From assembly GCA_003216175.1 (NCBI GenBank), contig QCJG01000002.1, positions 163,736 to 227,735 on the forward strand: DNA of 64,000 bases. The letters are read 5' to 3'. The DNA is from Prochlorococcus sp. AG-409-A10. Lineage in GTDB: Bacteria; Cyanobacteriota; Cyanobacteriia; PCC-6307; Cyanobiaceae. Below are positions 18,970 through 28,071 of the stretch, piece by piece. A program made the position numbers and the translations under genes. The notes beneath the pieces were generated by a model, which saw only the letters and a program-made list of their open reading frames with translations, had not been told where the DNA came from and ran no database searches. The number at the start of each line of letters is the position of its first letter. Positions within the stretch are counted from its first letter, which is position 1.

Positions 18970-20080
18970 TTGCAAGACCTGACTGATTTTAAAAGAGACC
19001 TTTCTTTATTGACTGCTCGCCTGGTTACAGCCCAGGATTGTCTTTGACGAACCTGCATTGCTAGCTAGAAAAAAGGACTTAGAGCAAGTTGCATCGCAAC
19101 CTGAATTTTGGAACGATCCCAAAAATGCACAAAAACAGATGCGTCAACTTGATGAGGTTAAAGCAGAGTTAGAAAAACTCATTACATGGAGAGGTGCTAT
19201 TGAGGACGCAAATCTTTCGTTAGAACTTTATGAGTTAGACCCTGATGAAGAAATGCTTGCGGAGGCTCACCAAGGACTGGAGAAATTAAAACAAGAACTT
19301 GAACGTTGGGAGATGGAGCGTCTCTTGAGTGGCACATATGATAAGGAGGGTGCAGTTCTCTCAATTAATGCTGGTGCTGGCGGAACTGATGCCCAAGATT
19401 GGGCCCAAATGCTTCTACGGATGTACACCCGTTGGGCTGAAAACAATGGTATGAAAGTAATTATTAATGAACTTTCTGAGGGAGAGGAAGCGGGAATCAA
19501 AAGTGTCACCATCGAAATAGAAGGTGTATACGCATATGGTTTTTTACAAAATGAAAAAGGGACTCATCGTTTAGTCAGAATTTCCCCTTTCAATGCGAAT
19601 GGAAAGCGACAAACTAGTTTTGCTGGGGTTGAAGTTATGCCTAAACTTGATGAAGAGGTTGAACTTGAAATCCCTGAAAAAGATTTAGAAATCACGACAA
19701 GTCGCTCAGGTGGTGCAGGAGGACAAAATGTAAATAAAGTTGAGACTGCAGTTCGGATTCTTCATGTGCCTACAGGTATTGCCGTTCGATGTACACAAGA
19801 AAGATCCCAGCTTCAAAATAAAGACAAAGCAATGGCTCTACTAAAATCAAAATTGATGGTAATAGCAGTAGAGCAAAGAGCTGCAGAGATTGCAGATATT
19901 CGAGGGGATATTGTTGAGGCTGCGTGGGGCAATCAAATTAGAAATTATGTTTTTCACCCGTACCAAATGGTAAAAGACTTACGAACTGAACAAGAGACAA
20001 CAGATGTAGATTCAGTAATGAATGGGGAAATAGATATTTTTATTCAGTCTCTTTTAAGGCAAAATATTGAAGAATCATAA
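18970..20080 (+). CDS. prfB: Peptide chain release factor 2, with a programmed +1 frameshift
   Basis: RF2 recognises UGA/UAA stop codons. The main frame carries the GGQ motif in [20 protein letters not shown] and the RF2 core. It has no proper start: the track begins at a TTG inside the gene. A short upstream frame reads [19 protein letters not shown] and ends at CTT TGA; slipping +1 at CTTTGAC (19042-19048) joins it to [14 protein letters not shown]. That gives 369 residues if TTG 18970 is used, with 25 residues before the shift as in E. coli. An in-frame ATG at 18931 is an alternative. The spans are 18970-19044 joined to 19046-20080. Confidence 0.95.
19033..19048 (+). promoter_or_regulatory. 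prfB recoding site (CUU UGA C with an upstream AGGA element)
   Basis: The slippery heptamer CTTTGAC is identical to that of the classical RF2 autoregulatory site. The in-frame TGA is followed by C, the poorest termination context. An AGGA sequence lies 4 nt upstream of the CTT and could act as the Shine-Dalgarno-like stimulator. When RF2 is scarce, termination at UGA is slow and the ribosome shifts +1 to make RF2. Confidence 0.9.
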
Positions 20081-20091
20081 ATTAACTGGAT

Positions 20092-20283
20092 ATGAATAAT
20101 AAAATTATTTCTGATGATGTCACCAAGAAAGCTACTCCACCTCCAAGTTTTGTCAAACTTGCGATGAAAAATATGGTTCGGAAAGGCAGTCAAAGTCTTT
20201 CTCACTTTGGGTTAACAGCTTTGGGTTTCCTTGGATTTATTCTTTTAGTTGCTGTTCTTGGAAAACCTCATATCCCTCAATAA
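20092..20283 (+). CDS. Small DUF3285-like membrane protein
   Basis: This 63-residue protein has a charged N-terminus, PPSFVKLAMKNMVRKGSQSLSHF, and a single C-terminal hydrophobic helix (LGFLGFILLVAVLG). It resembles the cyanobacterial DUF3285 family, commonly found next to prfB; this is recall, not search. It is 11 nt after prfB and overlaps the ybeY track frame, but not the preferred ybeY start. Function is unknown; it is probably a single-pass membrane protein. Confidence 0.8.
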   Translation: MNNKIISDDVTKKATPPPSFVKLAMKNMVRKGSQSLSHFGLTALGFLGFILLVAVLGKPHIPQ

Positions 20284-20287
20284 CTTT

Positions 20288-20842
20288 ATGGAGAATTTTT
20301 CGACTAGCTTTTCTAAATTGGATGTTGACCTTTCTTTTACACCCTTCCCGGTTCAAGATTTAGATGTGTTCGTGAACAGTGAGTCTTTGGAGTTGATGAA
20401 AAATCCAAGTCAATGGATTGAGGAAATAGGAAGCTGGATTAGATTCATACAAATAAATTCAGCATTTAAGTGTCCGGAAATAGTTCTAAATGCTTCTCAA
20501 TTTAGCTTGGGGTTGGAATTAACTAATGATCAGAAAATTCTTGATTTAAATGATACCTGGCTCGGGCAATCAAAAAGTACAGATGTGCTGTCATTTCCAA
20601 TAATTGATGAGACATTTTTTGGAGTAAGTAATGAATGTATCGAATTGGGTGACATAGTTATCTCAGTCCCGACAGCAATCAGGCAAGCCAAAGATAATAA
20701 TGCTGATTTATTTAGAGAACTAAGATGGCTTGCTACTCATGGTCTCTTACACCTTTTGGGTTGGGACCATAGTGATGAAGAGAGCCTTAATAAAATGCTT
20801 TTGATTCAAGAGCAACTTCTTGATATTAGAGGTATTCTTTAA
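20288..20842 (+). CDS. ybeY: Endoribonuclease YbeY (16S rRNA maturation)
   Basis: YbeY is a zinc-dependent RNase acting on 16S rRNA 3'-end maturation. The metal-binding motif HGLLHLLGWDH (the HxxxHxxxxxH form) is intact near residue 165, and GDIVISVPTAIRQA and STDVLSFP precede it. The track begins at TTG 20249 inside the previous gene; ATG 20288 (MENFSTSFSK) is preferred and gives 184 residues. The 3' end lies just before dgkA, so these genes are an operon. Confidence 0.95.
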   Translation: MENFSTSFSKLDVDLSFTPFPVQDLDVFVNSESLELMKNPSQWIEEIGSWIRFIQINSAFKCPEIVLNASQFSLGLELTNDQKILDLNDTWLGQSKSTDVLSFPIIDETFFGVSNECIELGDIVISVPTAIRQAKDNNADLFRELRWLATHGLLHLLGWDHSDEESLNKMLLIQEQLLDIRGIL

Positions 20843-20864
20843 ATTAAAGAGAAAGTTCACAAAT

Positions 20865-21323
20865 ATGGTTCCTGAGATATCCAATGACTCTGAGAGAGAA
20901 ATGAGGGACATGTCTAAAACTCTTCAAAGACACAATACAAGGTCATCGTGGAAGATAGCTAAAGATTTACCAACTAGCTTTTTGTATGCAGCTAAAGGCT
21001 TAAGATATGCTTTATCGACCCAGAGAAATTTTCGGATTCATGTTGGCTTTGCATTGGGTGCGTTTGGCTTTAGCTTTTTTTTAGGTCTTAATAAAAGTGA
21101 TTTGGCAATAATGGCCCTTACAGCCACTAGTGTGTTAGTAGTTGAATTGCTTAATACAGCGATTGAATCTGTTGTTGATTTGGCCATTGGGAAACGATTT
21201 CATCCTCTCGCGCAAATTGCTAAAGATTGTTCAGCTGGGGCAGTTTTAGTAGCTTCAATCAGTTCGGTGCTGATTGCTGGTTTATTATTATTTCCTCCAT
21301 TACTCAAACTTTTAGGAATTTAA
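20865..21323 (+). CDS. dgkA: Diacylglycerol kinase (prokaryotic DAGK type)
   Basis: The three-helix membrane kinase signature is present: RNFRIHVGFALGAFGF (helix 1), LAIMALTATSVLVVELLNTAIESVVD (helix 2 with the catalytic ELLNTAIE motif), and a last helix SAGAVLVASISSVLIAGLLLF. In many bacteria this family phosphorylates undecaprenol rather than diacylglycerol, so the substrate is uncertain. The track start at 20820 overlaps ybeY; ATG 20865 (MVPEISNDSE) is preferred. The long soluble N-terminus of about 50 residues is common in cyanobacterial members. Confidence 0.93.
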   Translation: MVPEISNDSEREMRDMSKTLQRHNTRSSWKIAKDLPTSFLYAAKGLRYALSTQRNFRIHVGFALGAFGFSFFLGLNKSDLAIMALTATSVLVVELLNTAIESVVDLAIGKRFHPLAQIAKDCSAGAVLVASISSVLIAGLLLFPPLLKLLGI

Positions 21324-21336
21324 TGGTTTAAAAATT

Positions 21337-21933
21337 ATGTTTTTGGTGATCGACAATTATGACAGTTTCACTTATAACCTCGTTCAATATTTGGGCGAAT
21401 TAGCTTCTCAGCATCCTATTGCATCAGAAGTAAGAGTTGAACGTAATGATGCTCTAACGATCAGTGAGATTAAAGATTTAAATCCTGATGCGATTTTGTT
21501 ATCTCCTGGTCCAGGAGATCCTAATCAATCTGGAGTTTGTCTGGAAATTTTATCTAAGCTATCAATTGATATACCAACTCTTGGTGTCTGTCTTGGTCAT
21601 CAAGCTATTACCCAAGCGTTTGGTGGAAAAATAATTAGAGCTAATGAATTAATGCATGGTAAAACATCTAATGTTTTGCATAGAGGTACTGGAATATTTA
21701 AAGATTTGCCTAATCCCTTAGTAGCGACTAGATACCATAGTTTAATTGCGGAGAGAGAGGGGTTTCCAGAATGCTTAGAGGTTATAGCCTGGTTAGAGGA
21801 TGAAACAATTATGGGGATAACTCATAAAGATTATCCGCACATATACGGGGTGCAATTCCATCCAGAGAGTGTATTGACCGAATCTGGTCATAAGTTACTC
21901 TCTAATTTCTTGGATATAGCAGATGCAAGCTAG
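21337..21933 (+). CDS. trpG: Glutamine amidotransferase of anthranilate/aminodeoxychorismate synthase
   Basis: This class I amidotransferase of 198 residues begins MFLVIDNYDSFTYNLVQYLGEL, with the nucleophile in LGVCLGHQAITQAFGG and the His-Glu pair in GVQFHPESVLTESG, so the triad is intact. The protein supplies ammonia to TrpE (anthranilate) or PabB (4-amino-4-deoxychorismate). A single amphibolic TrpG/PabA is common in cyanobacteria, and neither partner gene is adjacent. It follows dgkA by 13 nt. Confidence 0.93.
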   Translation: MFLVIDNYDSFTYNLVQYLGELASQHPIASEVRVERNDALTISEIKDLNPDAILLSPGPGDPNQSGVCLEILSKLSIDIPTLGVCLGHQAITQAFGGKIIRANELMHGKTSNVLHRGTGIFKDLPNPLVATRYHSLIAEREGFPECLEVIAWLEDETIMGITHKDYPHIYGVQFHPESVLTESGHKLLSNFLDIADAS

Positions 21934-21972
21934 ATTGTCTCAAGTTCTATAGACGTGATAAATTAATTTAAA

Positions 21973-23088
21973 CTACACTTTATCGACAATCTTGAAAGCT
22001 GACCAGAATCTTTTCATCTGCTCTATTGTTCCAATGCTCACTCTGATAGAGCCTTTTAAATTTTTTTTCTTATCCATATTTCTAATTAGAATTCCAGATG
22101 ACTTTAATTTTTGCTCTATTTGTTTTGGGTTTGATTTTGGCCAAAGTAGAAAATAGTTTCCTCCATCAATATGATGCTTAACGTGGTACTTCTTGAATTG
22201 ATCTTTGATCCAATTACGAGCCTCAAGTACTTCGTTCACATACGAATCAATATAGGATTGATCTTTAAGTGCTGCAAAAGCAGCAATCACAGCGAAGCTA
22301 TTGACGTCATAAGGACCAGTGACTCTATTCACTATATTAATTACTTTAGAATAACCAATAGCAAATCCAATTCTTAAACTTGCCAAACCAGCAGTTTTAG
22401 AAAGCGATCTTAATACAACAAGATTTGGTGTCTTTTGGAAATTCACAAATGGTAGAACACTATCACCTGTAAACGCCTCGTAAAGTTCATCGACAACAAC
22501 TAGTGTTTTAGATGAAAGTTTGGTGATTTCTATAATTCTTTCTGGGCTTAATCTTGTTCCAGTAGGGTTATTAGGGTTACAGATGAGTAAAATTTTCGGA
22601 TTATTTTGTGCGATGAATTCGCAAATACTATCAAATGGATATTGAAAATCTTTCCCCTCATAAGGTATTGAGTTGATTTTCATTCCTCGCATTTGTGCGC
22701 AAGGAGTATAATACCCAAAAGTAGGCGATGTTGTTAGCATTAGATCATCAAAATCGCCATAGGCATGAAAAATAGCATTTATTGCTGCGTCTACCCCATT
22801 AAAAATACCAACTCCAGATGAGTTTATATCCACGCTTGAATTTTGCTTAATGAGATTTTCTACGACTTGTTCTTTTAAACCTGAGTATTCAGGATAAATA
22901 GAGATTTCATCTCTGCTTATTTCTCTGAGAGCTTTAATTACTAGTGGGCTTGGTCCAATGGTGTTTTCATTAAAGTCTAGTCTTAGTAAATTTCGTCTTC
23001 CTTCCAGTGGTGCAGAATATGGCTGTAAATCTTCGATATCTTTCCTGGGATTGGGTAGGTCAATAAATGAATTTTCTGTTTTTTCCAT
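21973..23088 (-). CDS. hisC: Histidinol-phosphate aminotransferase
   Basis: This fold-type I PLP aminotransferase of 371 residues has LDFNENTIGPSPLV at the N-terminus, NPNNPTGTRLSPE, the aspartate in VVVDELYEAF, and the PLP lysine in LRSLSKTAGLASLRIGFAIGY. The sequence is HisC-like, but substrate may extend to other amino acids. The start ATG overlaps the argS stop by one base (TAATG), a coupling arrangement. A second, different HisC/CobD-like gene lies at 37.4 kb. Confidence 0.87.
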   Translation of the reverse strand: MEKTENSFIDLPNPRKDIEDLQPYSAPLEGRRNLLRLDFNENTIGPSPLVIKALREISRDEISIYPEYSGLKEQVVENLIKQNSSVDINSSGVGIFNGVDAAINAIFHAYGDFDDLMLTTSPTFGYYTPCAQMRGMKINSIPYEGKDFQYPFDSICEFIAQNNPKILLICNPNNPTGTRLSPERIIEITKLSSKTLVVVDELYEAFTGDSVLPFVNFQKTPNLVVLRSLSKTAGLASLRIGFAIGYSKVINIVNRVTGPYDVNSFAVIAAFAALKDQSYIDSYVNEVLEARNWIKDQFKKYHVKHHIDGGNYFLLWPKSNPKQIEQKLKSSGILIRNMDKKKNLKGSIRVSIGTIEQMKRFWSAFKIVDKV

Positions 23089-24914
23089 TACATTCTTTCC
23101 AGAGTAGGGATGCCTAACAAACTCATTCCCAGTTTAAGTGTATTTGCAGTGATAGAGCATAAAGCAAGTCTACTGGTTCTTTCAGGTTCACTTGCTTTTA
23201 AAATAGGAACTTGATCATAGAACCTGTTAAAAATCTGACTTAATTCAAATAAATACCCGCAGAGACGATTAGGAAGCAGTTCTTTTTCAACTTCAGCGAT
23301 AGCACAATCAAGTTGCAATAGCTTGCGAATTAAGGTCCATTCTTGTGGTTCATTGAACTGAATATTCTGACTTGATACATTTAAATCCCCTCCATTGCGA
23401 GATATTCCGGCTATTCGTACTAATGCATAAAGTAAATATGGAGCTGTATTCCCCTGTAAAGAGAGCATCTTATCAAAACTAAATTGGTAATTAGAAACTC
23501 TATTTTGACTTAGATCCGCATACTTGATGGCTGCAATCCCGACAGTCGTAGAAACTTTATCTATAAAACTTTCATTTTCGGACCTATTTTCAGTCTTGAG
23601 ACGATCTTTAAGATCTTCTCTTGCTCGTTGAATTGCTTCATCCAGAAGGTCTACTAATCTAATTGTTTCTCCCGAACGAGTTTTTAACTTCTTACCATCT
23701 TCTCCTTGAACAAGACCAAAGGGGACATGCTCAATTTGACAATCTGTAGGAATCCAATTCGCAAGCTTTGCAATTTGAAAAACCCCAGAGAAATGTGATG
23801 CTTGTCCAGCATCTGTGACATAAATCAAGCGGAATGCTCCATCTCCATGCGGAGGAGTAGTTAATCTGTATTTAATCGCTGCCAAATCAGTGGTTGCATA
23901 ATTAAAACCTCCATCACTTTTTTGAATAATAATTGGTTGAGGTTTGCCGTCTTTTCCTACTACGCCATCAAGGAAAATACATTGAGCTCCTTGATCTTTT
24001 ATTAGTAAATTTTTACTTTTTAAATCATTAATAACATCTACTAAAAATTTGTTATAAAAGGATTCACCTCTTTCAGTCAGGTTGATATCAAGTCGATCGT
24101 AGATCTTTTGAAATTCCTTTCTGGATTGTTTGCAGAGTAATTGCCACGCAAGTAGACTTTCTTGCTTACCTGCTTGCAAATTAACAACCTCACTTCTAGA
24201 TTTATTTTGAAAGATTTGATCTTCATCAAATCTTTTTTTTGCTTGACGATAGAAATTTACGAGATCGCTTATTTCCACTATATCTTTTGTATGGAGTGCC
24301 TCAGGAACGACCTCTTTTAGATGAGTGATGAGCATGCCAAATTGTGTACCCCAATCCCCCACATGATTGAGTCGTAAGACTTCATAACCGCAGAATTCAA
24401 GAACCCTTGCTAAGGAGTCTCCAATGATTGTTGATCGTAAGTGCCCAACATGCATTTCTTTAGCAATATTTGGACTGGAAAAATCAATAATCACGCGGTT
24501 ATTGTTTTTTCCTTCTTCTATTTTTTTTTCACTACTGAATTTTTTAAGAGGGACTCCCAATCTTTTATCATTTAGACGAAAATGGATTTCCGATATAAGT
24601 GTTTTTGAATTTACAGATAGGTTTATGAAACCTGGACCTGCAATGTGTGGTGGATTACATATTTTAACGAAATCATTATCTTTTTGTAGTTGATCAGCTA
24701 TTTGTTGCGCAATATCACGAGGAGGTTGTTTTATTTCTTTTGCCAGAGATAAAGCACAATTTATTTGAAAATCTCCAAATTCCGGCTTGGATGCGGGGAC
24801 TAAATGAGAACCTGTAAGTATTGAAGAAGTTTTTGAATTTCGAGCCTCTTTTGGGAATACTTTGATGAAAGCTCTATTAAGGGCTTCTTCTAATCTGGCG
24901 GATATTTCAAGCAT
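23088..24914 (-). CDS. argS: Arginyl-tRNA synthetase
   Basis: This class I synthetase of 608 residues shows the HIGH-type signature [16 protein letters not shown], the [10 protein letters not shown] segment, the [11 protein letters not shown] region, and a weakened KMSKS region typical of ArgRS ([14 protein letters not shown]). The C-terminal anticodon-binding helix bundle ends in LGIPTLERM. The N-terminal domain (about residues 1-110) recognises the D-loop. It is upstream of and coupled to hisC. Confidence 0.98.
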   Translation of the reverse strand: MLEISARLEEALNRAFIKVFPKEARNSKTSSILTGSHLVPASKPEFGDFQINCALSLAKEIKQPPRDIAQQIADQLQKDNDFVKICNPPHIAGPGFINLSVNSKTLISEIHFRLNDKRLGVPLKKFSSEKKIEEGKNNNRVIIDFSSPNIAKEMHVGHLRSTIIGDSLARVLEFCGYEVLRLNHVGDWGTQFGMLITHLKEVVPEALHTKDIVEISDLVNFYRQAKKRFDEDQIFQNKSRSEVVNLQAGKQESLLAWQLLCKQSRKEFQKIYDRLDINLTERGESFYNKFLVDVINDLKSKNLLIKDQGAQCIFLDGVVGKDGKPQPIIIQKSDGGFNYATTDLAAIKYRLTTPPHGDGAFRLIYVTDAGQASHFSGVFQIAKLANWIPTDCQIEHVPFGLVQGEDGKKLKTRSGETIRLVDLLDEAIQRAREDLKDRLKTENRSENESFIDKVSTTVGIAAIKYADLSQNRVSNYQFSFDKMLSLQGNTAPYLLYALVRIAGISRNGGDLNVSSQNIQFNEPQEWTLIRKLLQLDCAIAEVEKELLPNRLCGYLFELSQIFNRFYDQVPILKASEPERTSRLALCSITANTLKLGMSLLGIPTLERM

Positions 24915-24949
24915 GATGTTTATGGTTAGGTAGATACTTTTAAAATTTT

Positions 24950-25813
24950 TTAGTCAAAGCGCATACTGAAATCTATCCATTTGCTTTTAGTGATTGGTGC
25001 ACTAGTTGAGATGATATCAATACCTGTGAAAATATAGTCTGATAAATTATTAGGGTTTATTCCAGAAACTTCAATAACAATATTTTGTGAGACGTATTTG
25101 TAATTACTATTTTTTGAAAGCCGACGTAATTCTGGAACTAATTTTGCTATAGTTTCAATAGACATTTCATCAAGTAAAACTCCATCAGCACCTGCCTCTA
25201 CAGCTTCTTTTGCTTGGGAGGGAGTTTCTGCTTCGACTATGATTTTTTTTGTCCATGGAATAGTATTTTTTAAGATTTTGATACTCTCGCTAATCCCTTG
25301 AGACCATTCAATATGATTCTCTTTCAACATAGCCGCATCATCTAATCCAAGTCTATGATTAATTCCGCCACCACAATGAAAAGCATATTTTTCGAATATT
25401 CTCATACCTGGAGTCGTTTTACGGGTGTCTGCTAACTTCACATTGGATCCTGATAGTTTAGTTACTAGTAACGCTGTAGCTGTAGCAATACCAGAAAGAT
25501 TCATGGCTACATTCAGAGTTACTCGCTCTCCTGCTACTAAGGAAGAGGATGAGCCTTTTAATTCTATGAGTCTTTGATTCTTTTTAAACTTCTGACCATC
25601 TTTTATTAGAAGTTTAATATCAACTTGGGGATCAATTTTTCGAAATATTAGTTTGACTAGATTTCCACCACAGAAAGTTCCTTCCTCTTTTGCAACCCAA
25701 TGAGCTGATGTTCTTCTGTCGTTGAGGACAAATCTTGTGAGATCTCCATCACCGAGATCTTCCTCAATCCAGGTGTCTATTATTTTATGTAGCTTTGGTG
25801 AGCGGAGATCCAC
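24950..25813 (-). CDS. nadC: Nicotinate-nucleotide pyrophosphorylase (quinolinate phosphoribosyltransferase)
   Basis: NadC converts quinolinate and PRPP into nicotinate mononucleotide in de novo NAD synthesis. Family motifs are [10 protein letters not shown] at the N-terminus, [17 protein letters not shown], the [31 protein letters not shown] segment, and the Glu/Asp residues in [25 protein letters not shown]. The track frame runs to ATG 25894 and adds a Lys/Tyr/Cys-rich segment not typical of the family. The GTG at 25813 ([13 protein letters not shown]) gives the usual 287 residues and is preferred, but is not proven. Confidence 0.94.
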   Translation of the reverse strand: MDLRSPKLHKIIDTWIEEDLGDGDLTRFVLNDRRTSAHWVAKEEGTFCGGNLVKLIFRKIDPQVDIKLLIKDGQKFKKNQRLIELKGSSSSLVAGERVTLNVAMNLSGIATATALLVTKLSGSNVKLADTRKTTPGMRIFEKYAFHCGGGINHRLGLDDAAMLKENHIEWSQGISESIKILKNTIPWTKKIIVEAETPSQAKEAVEAGADGVLLDEMSIETIAKLVPELRRLSKNSNYKYVSQNIVIEVSGINPNNLSDYIFTGIDIISTSAPITKSKWIDFSMRFD

Positions 25814-26003
25814 AATACAACAAATACATCTATTACTATACCAATGCTTAAACCATTTATAAAAATATCTTTTTTTATTTTTTAATTTCATCAACTTATT
25901 TTTGTCTTCAAAATTTTTAAGAAAATAGAAATTTTTTATTATTTTTCTTTGTGATATGTGAACTTTATGCTTTAATTAACTTACTATAAATTATTTGGAT
26001 CAA

Positions 26004-26099
26004 GTGGACGTTGTTCATAGTGTGAATATTATGGTTGCGCTATTGATTGGAGGGGTTTGCTATTATTTATATTATATTTTTACAATTGACAATCACTAG
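26004..26099 (+). CDS. Possible small single-pass membrane protein
   Basis: This frame runs from GTG 26004 to TAG 26097-26099 (31 residues, or 22 from ATG 26031) and reads MVALLIGGVCYYLYYIFTIDN after a short polar lead. One hydrophobic helix of about 18 residues is flanked by a charged C-terminus, like the small photosynthetic or NDH-1 membrane subunits, but I recognise no specific family. It sits alone in the 223-nt gap between divergent nadC and the end of mnmE. A TATAAA-like box lies about 14 nt upstream. It may be spurious. Confidence 0.35.
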   Translation: MDVVHSVNIMVALLIGGVCYYLYYIFTIDNH

Positions 26100-26117
26100 T
26101 ATATAAAAATTGGTTAA

Positions 26118-27512
26118 TTACTTTCCAATACAAAATTTTGAAAATATATTATCAAGTAAGCTTTCTGTTAAATCTTCTCCTGTGAGTTCTCCTAAATAAT
26201 TAATAGCTTGTCTTAAATCGATTGTCCAGAAATCCCATGGTAGCTTTTCATCAAAAACTTTATTAATATTTTGCAGGGATCCCATCGTTAATTTTGCTAG
26301 ATCAAGTTGTCTTTCATTTAGAGCAATATGCAATCCATGCGTTTGAGAAGAACCACATATTTTTAGTAGGTAATTAATTAGATCGTCTTCTCCATTTCCA
26401 GTTTTTGCACTCATAATCACTATATTTTCTTTTTCTAATATATCTTTTGGAACTTTTTCAAAGGATATATTATTCTTTAAATCAGATTTATTTCCAACAA
26501 TTAATAATGGAATATTTATGGGTAATTGGTTTAGTATTGATTCATCCTCGCTAGTCCATCCTTTTGAATAATCAAAGATTAATATGATGAGATCAGCTTG
26601 AATTAATGTTTTTTTAGTTCTAGAAATACCAATTTTTTCGATGATATTTTTAGTCTCTCTTAGACCTGCTGTATCAATAAAAGTTACTGGTATTCCCTCT
26701 AAAACAATTTCACTTTCCAAAAGATCTCTAGTAGTTCCAGGTAGATCAGTCACAATAGCCTTTTCTTGTTTACAAAGCCTATTTAGTAAGGAGCTCTTCC
26801 CTACATTAGGCTTCCCGGTTAGTGCAACTTTTAATCCAGAGCGAACCCAAGATCCTCTTTTAGCATTATCAATTAGTTCATTAAGATCTTTTTTGATAGA
26901 GACAATTTCATTCTTTACATGTTTTTCATCTAAAATTGGAAGATCTTCTTCAAAATCTATTCTTGCTTCAATTTCTGTTAGTTGCTCTATCAATCGTTCC
27001 CTGATTGATTGAATCGTAGTTTGAATATTTCCTTCAATTCCATTAATCGCTAGTTCTGCTGCTTTTCGACTTCTTGCTGACACGAGCTCACTAATTGATT
27101 CTGCTTGAGTAAGGCTAAGACGACCATTAAGTACAGCTCGTTGACTAAATTCACCTGGTTCTGCTCTTCGAACGTTTGGCATATCCAGTATCCTTTCAAG
27201 GATCTTTTGGACTGCAATGATTCCACCATGGCAATGAATTTCTACTACATCTTCACCTGTAAAGCTTCGCGGTCCTTTCATTATTAGTATTAATACTTCA
27301 TCGATATATATTGTTTGATTTGCTTCGGTTACATGTCCGTACAGCACTTTGTGAGTGCTCCAATCATGCGTTCCAGGGATATGAACAATAGTTTTAGTTA
27401 TCTCAATGGCTGAAGAGCCAGAGATCCTAATGACAGCGATACTTCCTTGGCCGGGAGAAACGGCAGTCGCAATTGCGGCAATAGTATCTTCAGTAGGGGA
27501 AAACGAATTCAT
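26118..27512 (-). CDS. mnmE: tRNA uridine-5-carboxymethylaminomethyl GTPase
   Basis: MnmE with MnmG modifies U34 of certain tRNAs. The 464-residue protein has the N-terminal tetrahydrofolate-binding domain (TIAAIATAVSPGQGSIAVIRISG, EIHCHGG) and the central G domain with TGKPNVGKSS (about 233-241), the switch DLPGTTRDLLE, DTAGLRET and NKSDLK. The C-terminal CIGK cysteine motif is present. All functional residues look intact. It lies downstream of the short gap containing the candidate small ORF. Confidence 0.98.
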   Translation of the reverse strand: MNSFSPTEDTIAAIATAVSPGQGSIAVIRISGSSAIEITKTIVHIPGTHDWSTHKVLYGHVTEANQTIYIDEVLILIMKGPRSFTGEDVVEIHCHGGIIAVQKILERILDMPNVRRAEPGEFSQRAVLNGRLSLTQAESISELVSARSRKAAELAINGIEGNIQTTIQSIRERLIEQLTEIEARIDFEEDLPILDEKHVKNEIVSIKKDLNELIDNAKRGSWVRSGLKVALTGKPNVGKSSLLNRLCKQEKAIVTDLPGTTRDLLESEIVLEGIPVTFIDTAGLRETKNIIEKIGISRTKKTLIQADLIILIFDYSKGWTSEDESILNQLPINIPLLIVGNKSDLKNNISFEKVPKDILEKENIVIMSAKTGNGEDDLINYLLKICGSSQTHGLHIALNERQLDLAKLTMGSLQNINKVFDEKLPWDFWTIDLRQAINYLGELTGEDLTESLLDNIFSKFCIGK

Positions 27513-27582
27513 TAATCAATAATCACGCAATCTTCACTAAGATCAAATCTAGTTTCTTTTTTGGACCAAGATTTTTTAATAT

Positions 27583-28038
27583 ATGAAAAAAATCTTCCTA
27601 AATCTAATACAAAGAATTCGTAAATTTATCTCTTGGCTCTGGGATCAGGAAGGTTCTCCCTCTCAGAGAGCATTAGGATTGGGCGTGGGGATATTTAGTG
27701 GTTGCTTTCCATTTTTTGGTTTCCAAACCTTGATGGGTGTGTTTTTAGCAAAAATCTTCAAGGGAAATAGTATTTTGGCGGCTGTTGGAACCTGGATTAG
27801 CAACCCATTTACTTATTTTCCTCTTTATTATTTTAATTATAGACTAGGCTCTTTAATACTCAATAAAGATATAAATACAGTAGATTTTAGTCATACAATT
27901 ACTAATGAGTTGTGGTCTCAAGGTTGGTACTTGAGTTTTCGATTGATAATAGGCTCGATATGTATGGGTCTTTTTACTGGTATTGTTGGTGGACTGGGTC
28001 TATATTTTTTACTCAAAAAACTTTCTAAAAAAAATTGA
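27583..28038 (+). CDS. DUF2062 membrane protein
   Basis: The 151-residue protein shows the DUF2062 pattern GLGVGIFSGCFPFFGFQTLMG followed by LAAVGTWISNPFTYFPLYYFNYRLG. It has two or three hydrophobic segments, including a C-terminal LIIGSICMGLFTGIVGGLGLYFL helix. Function is unknown; members are predicted small inner-membrane proteins. It is divergent from mnmE and convergent with the spoT/relA gene. Confidence 0.87.
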   Translation: MKKIFLNLIQRIRKFISWLWDQEGSPSQRALGLGVGIFSGCFPFFGFQTLMGVFLAKIFKGNSILAAVGTWISNPFTYFPLYYFNYRLGSLILNKDINTVDFSHTITNELWSQGWYLSFRLIIGSICMGLFTGIVGGLGLYFLLKKLSKKN

Positions 28039-28071
28039 ATTTTTATATATGAGATATCTTTATTTAAAAAG

